Source: an uncultured Bacteroidia bacterium (GTDB lineage Bacteria > Bacteroidota > Bacteroidia > Bacteroidales > UBA932). Taken from it: 64,000 bases of DNA. The notes under the pieces are model-generated. The model did not search any database. It worked only from the letters and a program-made list of their open reading frames with translations, and had not been told where the DNA came from. Positions within the stretch are counted from its first letter, which is position 1. Every line of letters begins with the position of its first letter. Below are positions 44,808 to 53,275 of the stretch, piece by piece. The stretch is from positions 159,960-223,959 of the forward strand of contig CACZZF010000012.1 of the NCBI GenBank assembly GCA_902785575.1. The letters are read 5' to 3'. The translations under genes were made by a program, and so were the position numbers.

Positions 44808-45359
44808 TCAGATATTGCTCATGAATTTGTTTATACGCCCGACCACATAGTCTTCCTTATTGGGCATCTGTGTGTAGAAGTTGATGTAAGGGAGACCGAG
44901 TTTCTTGGCGTACATCCTGGAAATCAAGTACTTCACTTTAGCGTCATGGCTATGGCCGGAGCCAAGCATGACAATTCCCTTAGGTGCACCGCCTTCGGAA
45001 AGAACGAAGGTGTAAGGCTGGCCCCACTCCGCCTTGTAGGCCTGCGTGGGACGGGTTTTGTAGAGCTGGAAGGTATCAGCGGCGAAACCGGCCAAGTTCG
45101 TGACAGGCACATTACGCTGAACACTGTACTGAGGGAAGTGTGTGGCGAGAATCCCGGCGAAATAAGTCAGGCTCTCAGCCTCGCTCCTGACGGGAGCGTC
45201 ATCATCGCCGTAATCCACGAGATTGCCTCTTCCGCCCGAATGGGGCTGGGATGAGCTGGTATTATTCGCCGCACCGGCCATGGCGGCATTGGCAGCCTGC
45301 TGGACCTTGGTCACCAGGTCTCCGGCCACTCCTTTCAGAAGATCTTTAAAAAGTCCCAT
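44808..45359 (-). CDS. Conserved protein of unknown function, possible PD-(D/E)XK-like fold
   Basis: The 183-residue protein begins MGLFKDLLKGVAGDLV, has a low-complexity Ala/Ser linker (about 16-45) and a C-terminal domain: YTFVLSEGGAPKGIVMLGSGHSH, KVKYLISRMYAKKLGLPYINFYTQMPNKEDYVVGRINKFM. The strand-helix-strand order (polar strand, helix with K, then LPYINFY strand) resembles small nuclease-like domains and a hypothetical family common in gut bacteria, but the catalytic residues are not clear. I use ATG 45359; an upstream TTG adds eleven residues. It lies upstream of the RT and its structured gap, so they may be co-transcribed. Confidence 0.65.
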   Translation of the reverse strand: MGLFKDLLKGVAGDLVTKVQQAANAAMAGAANNTSSSQPHSGGRGNLVDYGDDDAPVRSEAESLTYFAGILATHFPQYSVQRNVPVTNLAGFAADTFQLYKTRPTQAYKAEWGQPYTFVLSEGGAPKGIVMLGSGHSHDAKVKYLISRMYAKKLGLPYINFYTQMPNKEDYVVGRINKFMSNI

Positions 45360-45426
45360 GATAGTTAACTCTGTTTCAGGTGTTTCCTCCAAATATAGTG
45401 ATTATTTGGAATATACAAGAAAAACA

Positions 45427-46776
45427 TCAGATTGTTTGTCTCTTGAGAAGCCGCCACGAAAGGACCGGAATCATGAACGAGAGCAAACAGGCGACAAGCC
45501 AGAACACTGAAACCGGACGGAAATTGAAGTCTCCTGAACCTATCATAAACCCGCTTATCACGTTCTGGATGCCCGCCGCCGCATAACTTGCCAGTCCGAC
45601 CATTCCAAGAGCGGATCCCGTAGCTTTGCGAGGGACAATATCGAGAGCCATCAAACCCGCGACAGTGCAATAGACCACCCCGAGCGAAAGGCTGAATGTC
45701 GCCACATAAACTATATTCATCACATAGCTGCCTTTGGTGAGCAGGAAACCTGCAAGAGACGCGAGACAAACCATGCCGGACAGCAGGACCGGTATAAACC
45801 TGTTGCCTTTGAATACCCTGTCGGACAACCAGCCGGCAAGTACGGTTCCGGCTATTCCGAAAGCCTCGGAGAAAGCTATTATCTCCGTGGCCGACACCAA
45901 GGAATAATCCTTCCCTTTCTGAAGGAAAAGCACTCCCCATTCGCTCACCGCATGCTGCGTAATGTAGACGAAGGCGCTTGAAAGGGCGATAATCCATATG
46001 CCAGGGTGCTTGACAACCATCTTCTGGAGCTCCTTGGTTGGCATCGTGTCGGTCTTGAGGACCTCCTCCCCGGAGAGTTCCTGGACAGAAGGTAAACCCC
46101 TGCTCTCAGGAGTATCTGACACGAATATCAATATGATGGTTGAGCCGATCACTCCGGCAATGGCGGAGAATATGAAACCATATTCCCAGCCGATCAACGC
46201 CACGACAAGGCCAAGGGCATACACCGAGATGGATTTACCCAGGTATGGAGTGGCGCTGAGAATGCTGTAGAAAGTTCCCCTGCGGTTCAGCGGGAACCAC
46301 CGGGAAAGGCTGATCACTCCAGGAGGAGCACCCATCGACTGGCAATAACCGTTCACTCCCCATACCAGGGCGAACACGAAAAAGAGGATGGAGGAAGAGA
46401 ATCCCCACCATCCATGCGCCAGGCCCAAGACCCCCATAAGGAGGTTCACGACAGTCGACACTAAAAGGCCGGTCGCCATAAAACGCTTGATATTGCAGTA
46501 GTCAGCAATGAACCCGTTGGCGAATTTACCGGCCGCGTAAACAAAGTAAAAAGCCGAGCCGATGATTCCTAACTGCGCGGCATTCAATATGTTCCCGTCA
46601 ATCAGAGGTTGCTTCACGACCGCCATAGCCATCCGGCATACATAATAAAGGGCATAGGCTGCGGTCACTCCCCAGAAGGTCCGGTTCCTGAAGCGTCGGT
46701 ACTCACCTTGAATCGTCTCCGCCGGCACTTTCGTTGGCGAAGGCTTGGATATCCTATAGAAAGAATAAAGGCCCAT
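45427..46776 (-). CDS. MFS transporter of the organophosphate:phosphate antiporter type
   Basis: The 449-residue protein has 12 membrane helices and motifs of the UhpT/GlpT/UhpC group: TFWGVTAAYALYYVCRMAMAVVKQPL, GIIGSAFYFVYAAGKFANGFIADYCNIKRFMATGL, and GWEYGFIFSAIAGVIGSTIILIFVSDTPESRGLP. Substrate could be a sugar phosphate or glycerol phosphate; this is inferred from family. I prefer ATG 46776 (MGLYSFYRISKP). It diverges from the prenyl synthase gene, which starts 89 bases away. Confidence 0.85.
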   Translation of the reverse strand: MGLYSFYRISKPSPTKVPAETIQGEYRRFRNRTFWGVTAAYALYYVCRMAMAVVKQPLIDGNILNAAQLGIIGSAFYFVYAAGKFANGFIADYCNIKRFMATGLLVSTVVNLLMGVLGLAHGWWGFSSSILFFVFALVWGVNGYCQSMGAPPGVISLSRWFPLNRRGTFYSILSATPYLGKSISVYALGLVVALIGWEYGFIFSAIAGVIGSTIILIFVSDTPESRGLPSVQELSGEEVLKTDTMPTKELQKMVVKHPGIWIIALSSAFVYITQHAVSEWGVLFLQKGKDYSLVSATEIIAFSEAFGIAGTVLAGWLSDRVFKGNRFIPVLLSGMVCLASLAGFLLTKGSYVMNIVYVATFSLSLGVVYCTVAGLMALDIVPRKATGSALGMVGLASYAAAGIQNVISGFMIGSGDFNFRPVSVFWLVACLLSFMIPVLSWRLLKRQTI

Positions 46777-46865
46777 ATCACCACAAAAATAGATAGTTTC
46801 TTCGGATTTATATGCCATTTTGAGTAACTTTACGGTCCAACCACTTATTGACATAAGTTTCCGAC

Positions 46866-47849
46866 ATGATAAGACAAGAGAAAATCGACAAGGCTATCGA
46901 GACTCTATTCGACGAGATACAGTTCACTTCCGAGCCTAAAGGGCTCTATGATCCACTCAGATACATGATCGCCATCGGCGGGAAACGGCTACGGCCGAGG
47001 CTCTGCCTAATCACGTACTCACTTTACAGGGACAAGATAAAGTCTGAGATTCTCGAGCCGGCGGCCGGATTGGAGGTTTTCCATAGTTTCACCTTGATTC
47101 ATGACGACATTATGGACCGTTCCCCTTTGAGGCGCGGTGTGGACACCGTGTGGAAGAAGTGGAATCCCGACACCGCCATCCTCTCAGGCGACGTGATGTG
47201 CATCGACAGTTACGCCCGCATCGCCAAAGCTCCTAAAAAGTCGGCGGCGAAGGTTCTGGCGCTGTTCTCCAGAACCGCTGCCCAGGTCTGCGAAGGGCAG
47301 CAATACGACATGGAATTCGAGTCCAGGGACGACGTCACGATGGATGAATACATGAATATGATCGGGCTCAAGACTGGCGTTCTCATCGCCTGCGCCGCCA
47401 AGATGGGCGCTCTAATCGCCGGAGCTCCTGAGCTCGATTGCGATTCCCTCTACGGCTATGGCTACAATCTCGGCCTGGCTTTCCAGGTCGCTGATGATTA
47501 CCTGGACGCCTATGGTGACGAGAAGGTTTTCGGCAAACCTATTGGTGGGGACATTGTCAACTCAAAGAAAAGCTGGCTGACTATCAGGGCTCTCGAGAAA
47601 GCGGATGAGGCCCAGAGCGCCACATTGCTCCAAGCCATGGAGATGCCTGCCGGTTCCGCCGAGGAAAAAGCGGCTAAGATAGCCAAAGTCAAAGGTTTAT
47701 ATGATGAGCTCAGTGTGGCGGAAGACGCCAAGCAGACCATCTTGGCCTTAAACGAGAAAGCCCTGGAGACTGCCTCCAGGGTATGCTCGGGAGTACGCTA
47801 CGAACGACTCCGCCGTTTCGCCGACAAACTCGTCGGCCGTACGAAATAG
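46866..47849 (+). CDS. Trans-polyprenyl diphosphate synthase
   Basis: The 327-residue protein contains the first Asp-rich motif FTLIHDDIMDRSPLRRG, the second motif FQVADDYLDAYGD, and IGGKRLRPRL for the pyrophosphate site. It condenses IPP with an allylic diphosphate; short-chain (farnesyl/geranylgeranyl) versus long-chain (quinone side chain) cannot be fixed by eye. It is read alone, with a convergent GH13 gene and palindromic repeats at its 3' end. Confidence 0.93.
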   Translation: MIRQEKIDKAIETLFDEIQFTSEPKGLYDPLRYMIAIGGKRLRPRLCLITYSLYRDKIKSEILEPAAGLEVFHSFTLIHDDIMDRSPLRRGVDTVWKKWNPDTAILSGDVMCIDSYARIAKAPKKSAAKVLALFSRTAAQVCEGQQYDMEFESRDDVTMDEYMNMIGLKTGVLIACAAKMGALIAGAPELDCDSLYGYGYNLGLAFQVADDYLDAYGDEKVFGKPIGGDIVNSKKSWLTIRALEKADEAQSATLLQAMEMPAGSAEEKAAKIAKVKGLYDELSVAEDAKQTILALNEKALETASRVCSGVRYERLRRFADKLVGRTK

Positions 47850-47934
47850 ATTCTTCGTCGGCTATCGCCTCCTCAGAATGACAATTAGTGTTGCATGATG
47901 ACAACAATGTCATTCTGAGCGAAGCGAAGAATCT
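47848..47934. repeat. Inverted pair of dispersed repeats between convergent genes
   Basis: agattcttcg...cctcagaatgacaa (47848-47884) faces tgtcattctgagcgaagcgaagaatct-type DNA (47908-47934) in inverse orientation. It lies between the prenyl synthase stop and the GH13 stop, overlapping both, and would fold as a long stem in either transcript. Confidence 0.8.
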
Positions 47935-50900
47935 AGTATTCAACAACAATCGCCGTGCAGGGCGGGATGACGGTGGCGTCGGTGATGGTCACCATCTCGC
48001 CAGTCAGGACATTTGTGCCCGCGCCGAGGCCTGAGGCGATCTCAGCGTAGTGAGACCAAGGAATCGTCTTCTCTTCGGGAGAAGCGTTGACATAGACAAA
48101 CACCTTGTCAGTATCGTTGTACCTGAAATAAGCGTAGGTGTTGTCCCGGGCCATGAAATGCTTTGTCTTTCCGTTGTGGATAACATCCTTGCCCTTGCGC
48201 CACTGGAAGAGTGTCTTGACGTAGTCATGAAGATTCGCCTCGATTCCGGTGCGGCCTTCCTCAGTGAAAAGGTTGACAGGATCGCCATCCCAGCCACCAG
48301 GGAAATCCATGCGTAACTCGCCATCACTCTTGTAGTTCTTTCCCGTGGCGAACATCATCTCGTCGCCGTAGAAAAGCTGAGGAATGCCCCTGACGGTAGC
48401 CAGAAGCGTATATGCGATCTTCATTTTGTCCGGATCGAGTTTCCAGGAGTCCGCGATACGGTAATGATCGTGGTTGGACAAGAATATCATCATCTTGGAA
48501 AGGTCATGATATGTCGCGTCGTGAGCCAGGGCGTGATAGACCCTGAACATTCCCTGGTTCCAACCAGGAGTGTTCTCAGCCAACGCGGCATTGATGGCCT
48601 CCTGCAGCGGGAAATCCATGATTGACGGCAGATGCGAGTCGAAGCCATCAGCATTGTTGTTACCGCCCTGCCAATAGGCCAGCTGGTCGAAATTGGAGTC
48701 CCAGCACTCTCCTACTATATTCAGGTTCGGGTATTCATTAATGACGGCCTCGCACCACTTGCTCATCGGGACTTTCTCATTGTAGGGATATGTGTCTACC
48801 CTGAGGCCGTCCTGGCCGGAATATTCAGTCCACCATATCGCCCACTGCTGGAAATACTTCAGCAGGAACGGATTGTCAAGGTTCATATCCGGCATCATCG
48901 GCACGAACCAGCCGCTCACGAGAAGATTCTTGTCGTACTCGGAGGCGTTGGGATCCATCGCCGAAGGGAAGATGTAGTTGGTGTTGGTATATTCAGGGAA
49001 CTGGTGGACCCAGTCCTTGAAAGGCAGGTCACTCATCCACCAATGGTCGGTGCCGCAGTGGTTTGTGACGATGTCCATGATAACCTTCATGCCCTTCTCA
49101 TGAGCCTTGTCGACATATTCCTTGTACTGGGCGTTGCTTCCGAAACGAGGATCGATCCGATAATAGTCACCACAAGCGTATCCATGGTAAGACTCCCAAG
49201 TCTGGTTGTCCATCAGCAGAGGGGTGCACCAGATGGCAGTAGCGCCCAGGTCGGCGATATAGTCCAGATGGTCGATAATCCCTTGAAGATCACCTCCATG
49301 GCGACCGAAAGGCTCCTTGCGGTTGGCTTTCTCGAATGTATCGTCGGTGTTATCGTTCCCTGGATCGGCGTTGGCGAAACGGTCCGGGTTGATCAGGTAA
49401 ATGAAATCAGATGTCGTGAAGCTGGTCCTTTCGGCAGAGCCCTTCTCCCTTGCTGAGATCACATAAGGTTTCCTGAATGACTCCCCTCCCTTTGTGAATA
49501 CAAGGTCGTAAGTGCCAGGTTTCGCGGAAGGACTGACAGCCACATCCACAAAGAGATAGTTCGGGCTATCGGCCTTGTGGACATCAGTGACCTTAAGACC
49601 CGCACCGTCAATCGACACGTTCCACGAGGAGATGTCCTCGCCGTTGATCATAAGCTGAAGGTCAGTCTTCATGCCGGTCCACCAGCACGGAGGCTCAACC
49701 CTGGCGACTCTGGAATCAGCGGTCTCGACAGACCAGGTCCAAGGGGCCTTCAAAAGCACGTCAACCTTAACGGCGTCATCTCCGGAAGTCCTTTTGAAAC
49801 AGATACTTGTATCAGTCTTGGAGACCAACTCAAAACTGGAGTTGTCACTCCAGAGAGCGGGATGCGCATGCCTGAGAGCGTTCAATCCGGCATAGAAATC
49901 AGTGGCCGCGTTGTGGTGCCAATCTGGCATCGGATCCTTCTCGAAAAACTCGAAACGATGGTTGTAACCGACTTCCTGGCCTGTGTAGATCAACGGCTGG
50001 GAGTTCGGCAGAGTCCAGCAAAGCACAGCCATTGCCTTCCACGCGTCACCCATCCTCTCGAACTCGGTGCCATTCCATGAGTTCTCGTCATGATTGGAAG
50101 TGAACATCATACGATGTGTGGAGCCATACTCCTGCTTGTTCCACTCGATGTACTTGACCAAGCTGTCGGCGTTCGCCTTGCCCTGGGCCACATCATTAAG
50201 GAGATGGTGAAGCCTCCAGGCATAAGTGCAGTCGAAGCCGGCCTCGTTGAGCCAAGGCTCCTCTCCCTCGGCGAGGAAGAAAAGCCTGCGGGAATACTCA
50301 TCGCGGAACTTCGTGTAGACATCAGTCCAAAAGTCCTGAGGCACCTGGGAAGCGACATCACAACGGAAACCGTCGATTCCCCTGTCCAGCCAGAATCTCA
50401 TGCTCTTCTCCATCTCGGAACGCATGTCCTTGTTGCCATAATTGAGCTTGGCGATGTCCGTCCAGTCATATTCCACCACGGTATTCCCCTCCGCGTCACG
50501 TACATACCAGTCCGCGGGCTTTTCCGTCACCCAAGGATGGTCGGGCGAGGTATGGTTGGCGACCCAGTCTATTATAACCTTAAGTCCTTGCTCATGAGCA
50601 ACTTCCACAAAGTGGTCAAAGTCCTTGAGAGATCCGAATTCAGGATTGACATCGCAGTAATTCTTGATGGCATAATATGACCCGAGAGTTCCCTTGCGGC
50701 CTTTCTCTCCGATCGGATAGAGAGGCATAAGCCACACGATATCAACACCCAATTCCTTGAGTTCAGGAAGTTTGGCTTCGGCAGCGGTCAAGGTGCCCTC
50801 GGAAGTGGCCTGACGGATGTTCATCTCATAAATGACAGCATTCTCCGTCCAGTCTCCGGCCTCCACCGGAGCCTTCTTTCCCTTGTCACCACATGCTCCA

Positions 50901-50941
50901 ATAACAATGGCAATCGCCAATAATGATAAAACTCTATTCAT
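47933..50941 (-). CDS. Fused GH13-GH13 lipoprotein (alpha-amylase plus neopullulanase-like)
   Basis: The 1002-residue protein has a lipoprotein signal (VIGACG) and two complete GH13 barrels. The first (about 30-400) shows nucleophile GIDGFRCDV (Asp195), acid/base FFLAEGEE (Glu225) and TSNHDE (Asp285). A cyclomaltodextrinase N-domain-like segment (about 412-500, VARVEPPCWWTGMK) precedes the second barrel (about 515-1000), with GQDGLRVD (Asp716), NIVGECWD (Glu745) and LSNHDHYR (Asp825). All six catalytic residues are present. The second half resembles SusA-type neopullulanase. It is the last gene of the starch operon. Such fusions are uncommon in my experience. Confidence 0.92.
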   Translation of the reverse strand: MNRVLSLLAIAIVIGACGDKGKKAPVEAGDWTENAVIYEMNIRQATSEGTLTAAEAKLPELKELGVDIVWLMPLYPIGEKGRKGTLGSYYAIKNYCDVNPEFGSLKDFDHFVEVAHEQGLKVIIDWVANHTSPDHPWVTEKPADWYVRDAEGNTVVEYDWTDIAKLNYGNKDMRSEMEKSMRFWLDRGIDGFRCDVASQVPQDFWTDVYTKFRDEYSRRLFFLAEGEEPWLNEAGFDCTYAWRLHHLLNDVAQGKANADSLVKYIEWNKQEYGSTHRMMFTSNHDENSWNGTEFERMGDAWKAMAVLCWTLPNSQPLIYTGQEVGYNHRFEFFEKDPMPDWHHNAATDFYAGLNALRHAHPALWSDNSSFELVSKTDTSICFKRTSGDDAVKVDVLLKAPWTWSVETADSRVARVEPPCWWTGMKTDLQLMINGEDISSWNVSIDGAGLKVTDVHKADSPNYLFVDVAVSPSAKPGTYDLVFTKGGESFRKPYVISAREKGSAERTSFTTSDFIYLINPDRFANADPGNDNTDDTFEKANRKEPFGRHGGDLQGIIDHLDYIADLGATAIWCTPLLMDNQTWESYHGYACGDYYRIDPRFGSNAQYKEYVDKAHEKGMKVIMDIVTNHCGTDHWWMSDLPFKDWVHQFPEYTNTNYIFPSAMDPNASEYDKNLLVSGWFVPMMPDMNLDNPFLLKYFQQWAIWWTEYSGQDGLRVDTYPYNEKVPMSKWCEAVINEYPNLNIVGECWDSNFDQLAYWQGGNNNADGFDSHLPSIMDFPLQEAINAALAENTPGWNQGMFRVYHALAHDATYHDLSKMMIFLSNHDHYRIADSWKLDPDKMKIAYTLLATVRGIPQLFYGDEMMFATGKNYKSDGELRMDFPGGWDGDPVNLFTEEGRTGIEANLHDYVKTLFQWRKGKDVIHNGKTKHFMARDNTYAYFRYNDTDKVFVYVNASPEEKTIPWSHYAEIASGLGAGTNVLTGEMVTITDATVIPPCTAIVVEY

Positions 50942-50950
50942 AAACTATGA

Positions 50951-53218
50951 TTATTTCAATTGGAATATCACTGAAGAGTTGGCGCCAAGGGTAAGATTGG
51001 TGCCTTCGTAGGAAGCGGTGCCCAAGAGAGCAACCGGTTTGGACATGTCGTCGGAGACTGAGGTAGTCTTCGCCGAACCGGCGACATTATGGATCACAAG
51101 CAGCTTCTGGCCATCAGAGGAAGTCATGTACCACGAGGCGATCGACCGGCCCGACAGATTGGCGTTTGTCATCTCTCCATTGGCAAGAGCAGGATATGTG
51201 TTACGCAGCCTTGAGAAGGTCTTGTACACATTCAGCATCGAGCCGCTTTCGGCATCCTGAGCCTCCACCGAGATGGAAGCCGTCAGCATCGCGTTGTTCA
51301 CCTTGTTGTTCACACCCTTCTTGGCGCAATCCTTTCCGGCCTTGTCCCACATGATAGGACCGCGCACATATTCGTCACCACCGGCTTTTGTGCCCCAGTA
51401 TCCGAGTTCCTCACCCTGGTAGATGAACGGCTTCCCAGGAGTGGTCAAGAGCAAGGCGGCAGCCTGTTTCTCTTTGGCGACGCTCTTTCCGAGGGTCTCA
51501 GCGACCCTGTCCTGGTCGTGATTGCTCAGGAATATTGACGTGATGGCGTCCGGACGGATAGCTTTATGGTCATTGATATAGCCATTGACAGCATTGACAT
51601 AACCGGTGGCATCCCCGTCAAGGGTAGCCTTGACCAGCCACAGGTAATCGAACTCAAAGCAAGAGTTGATACCCTTGTAATACTGCTTCTCCGTGGAATG
51701 CCCGTCCCAGGCCTCTCCAACCATGAAAATGTCGTCATCGTGCCCGGCGGCTTTATAAGTGGCGTTGCAGTGGTCATACCACTGGGAAAGGAAACTCTGG
51801 TTGGCCTTGATGACAGCCTGATATAGCCATATTACGGCGTCCAGCCTGAATCCGTCCACACCGAAATCCTTTATCCACTTGTCCGCTGAAGCGGCAATAG
51901 CCTTGAAAGCAGGCGATTCTGAAGCGGTCTCATAAGGGCCATAATTGATGTCGGGCATATATTCACCGAAACTGCCGAAATAATATGTCGCCGCTCCGAA
52001 AGTGATGTCAGCGGCAGTCGAAGTGTCGAGATTAAGCGGCTCGCCAAAGGTGATGACATTCTTCCCGGCCTTGGCGCCATACTTCGTTCCGCCGTCCCAA
52101 GCTGTTGTGGATGAACGTACAAGGAAGCCCCACGAGGTATCCACATCAAGGGTGATCTCGAATATATTCGTGGAAGTCTCATAAAGGCCGACGTTTCCGA
52201 CACTGCCGATGTACAGCCATAACTTGGCAGAAGCATTGGCCTTCTGGGCGTCTTCGGTAGTCTCGGTGACAGTGACAGTCTTTATGGATTTGGTCCAATC
52301 CACCTTGAAATGGAGGCGTCCCTTGTAACCGATATTCCCGTCACCCAGTGAGATCCATGAACCCATTCCAGGAGATAAGGCTCCGGCATAGTTGTCAACC
52401 AATCCGGCGGCGACGTCAGCATCTGGGCTCTTTGAGACCACGTAGTAATCACGGTAAGGGCTTCCCGAGGGATCCGCTTTCAGTGACTTGAACCACTCTG
52501 TTCCCCTTCCGGAATGATTCAGGACATAGTCCATATAAATCTTTATTCCCTTGGCATGAGCGGCATCCACAAGAGCTTTGAAGTCCTCCTCGGTTCCGAA
52601 AAGCGGATTGACGGTTGAATAGTCATCCACATCATAGCCATGGTAAGAAGAAGTCGGATGGGCCGGTGAAAGCCAAATGCCTGTCACACCAAGACCGTCA
52701 AGGTAGTCAAGTTTGGACTGTATTCCCTTGAAATCCCCGACCCCATCACCATCGCTATCCGCGAATGTGTAGATCAATAACTGATAAGTTGTTGAGGATC
52801 TTTTATTTCCATCAAAGGAAGCGGGGGCGGGAACCACCTGGACAATCTTCTTTCCCCTCTGGCTGACAGAGACCGTGACATCGGATGCGGCCTTGACATT
52901 TGTCGACGACACACCCTTTATGGTGATAGTCCCAGTGCGGTCATCGCCAGTGTTGGCCGTGACAGTCACTGTGATCGAGCCGTTTCCGTCACCAGAGCTC
53001 TTGTCAATCTTGATCCAGTCAGCCGACGAGGCTACTCCCCAACCAGAATTGGAAGAGACGTTAAGCAATTTGGCCGAGGCGTCCTCAGGCTCAAAGGACA
53101 ACGATGTCGGAGACACGGAAAGTGTCTGCTGCACAATCTCCGGTTCCTTTTCCTTGCACGAGAAGGCTTGCAGGGCGACAACCAGTACACAAGCCAAGGG
53201 GAATATGGCTCTTCTCAT
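50951..53218 (-). CDS. BACON-GH13 alpha-amylase lipoprotein (SusG-like)
   Basis: The 755-residue protein has a lipoprotein signal (LQAFSC) and a BACON-type Ig domain (about 25-125; LSVSPTSLSFEPEDASAKLLNVSSNSGW...WIKIDKSSG). A GH13 barrel with YTFADSDGDGVGDFKGIQSKLDYLDGLGVTGIWLSP follows, then a carbohydrate-binding-like insert (about 275-380), and the catalytic segments GVDGFRLDAV, MVGEAWDG and LSNHDQDR. The insert position recalls CBM58 in SusG. I use ATG 53218 (MRRAIF). It is likely surface-exposed and starts starch cleavage. It lies 57 bases after the SusE/F-like gene. Confidence 0.93.
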   Translation of the reverse strand: MRRAIFPLACVLVVALQAFSCKEKEPEIVQQTLSVSPTSLSFEPEDASAKLLNVSSNSGWGVASSADWIKIDKSSGDGNGSITVTVTANTGDDRTGTITIKGVSSTNVKAASDVTVSVSQRGKKIVQVVPAPASFDGNKRSSTTYQLLIYTFADSDGDGVGDFKGIQSKLDYLDGLGVTGIWLSPAHPTSSYHGYDVDDYSTVNPLFGTEEDFKALVDAAHAKGIKIYMDYVLNHSGRGTEWFKSLKADPSGSPYRDYYVVSKSPDADVAAGLVDNYAGALSPGMGSWISLGDGNIGYKGRLHFKVDWTKSIKTVTVTETTEDAQKANASAKLWLYIGSVGNVGLYETSTNIFEITLDVDTSWGFLVRSSTTAWDGGTKYGAKAGKNVITFGEPLNLDTSTAADITFGAATYYFGSFGEYMPDINYGPYETASESPAFKAIAASADKWIKDFGVDGFRLDAVIWLYQAVIKANQSFLSQWYDHCNATYKAAGHDDDIFMVGEAWDGHSTEKQYYKGINSCFEFDYLWLVKATLDGDATGYVNAVNGYINDHKAIRPDAITSIFLSNHDQDRVAETLGKSVAKEKQAAALLLTTPGKPFIYQGEELGYWGTKAGGDEYVRGPIMWDKAGKDCAKKGVNNKVNNAMLTASISVEAQDAESGSMLNVYKTFSRLRNTYPALANGEMTNANLSGRSIASWYMTSSDGQKLLVIHNVAGSAKTTSVSDDMSKPVALLGTASYEGTNLTLGANSSVIFQLK

Positions 53219-53275
53219 AACAATAAATATAATTGGCAAGCCGGAGTCCGGTCAGGGACTCCGGCCCGAAAATGC

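Noticed and set aside
48632..49456. 274-codon plus-strand ORF opposite the GH13 fusion
   Set aside because: Antisense of intact GH13 sequence with no recognisable motif.
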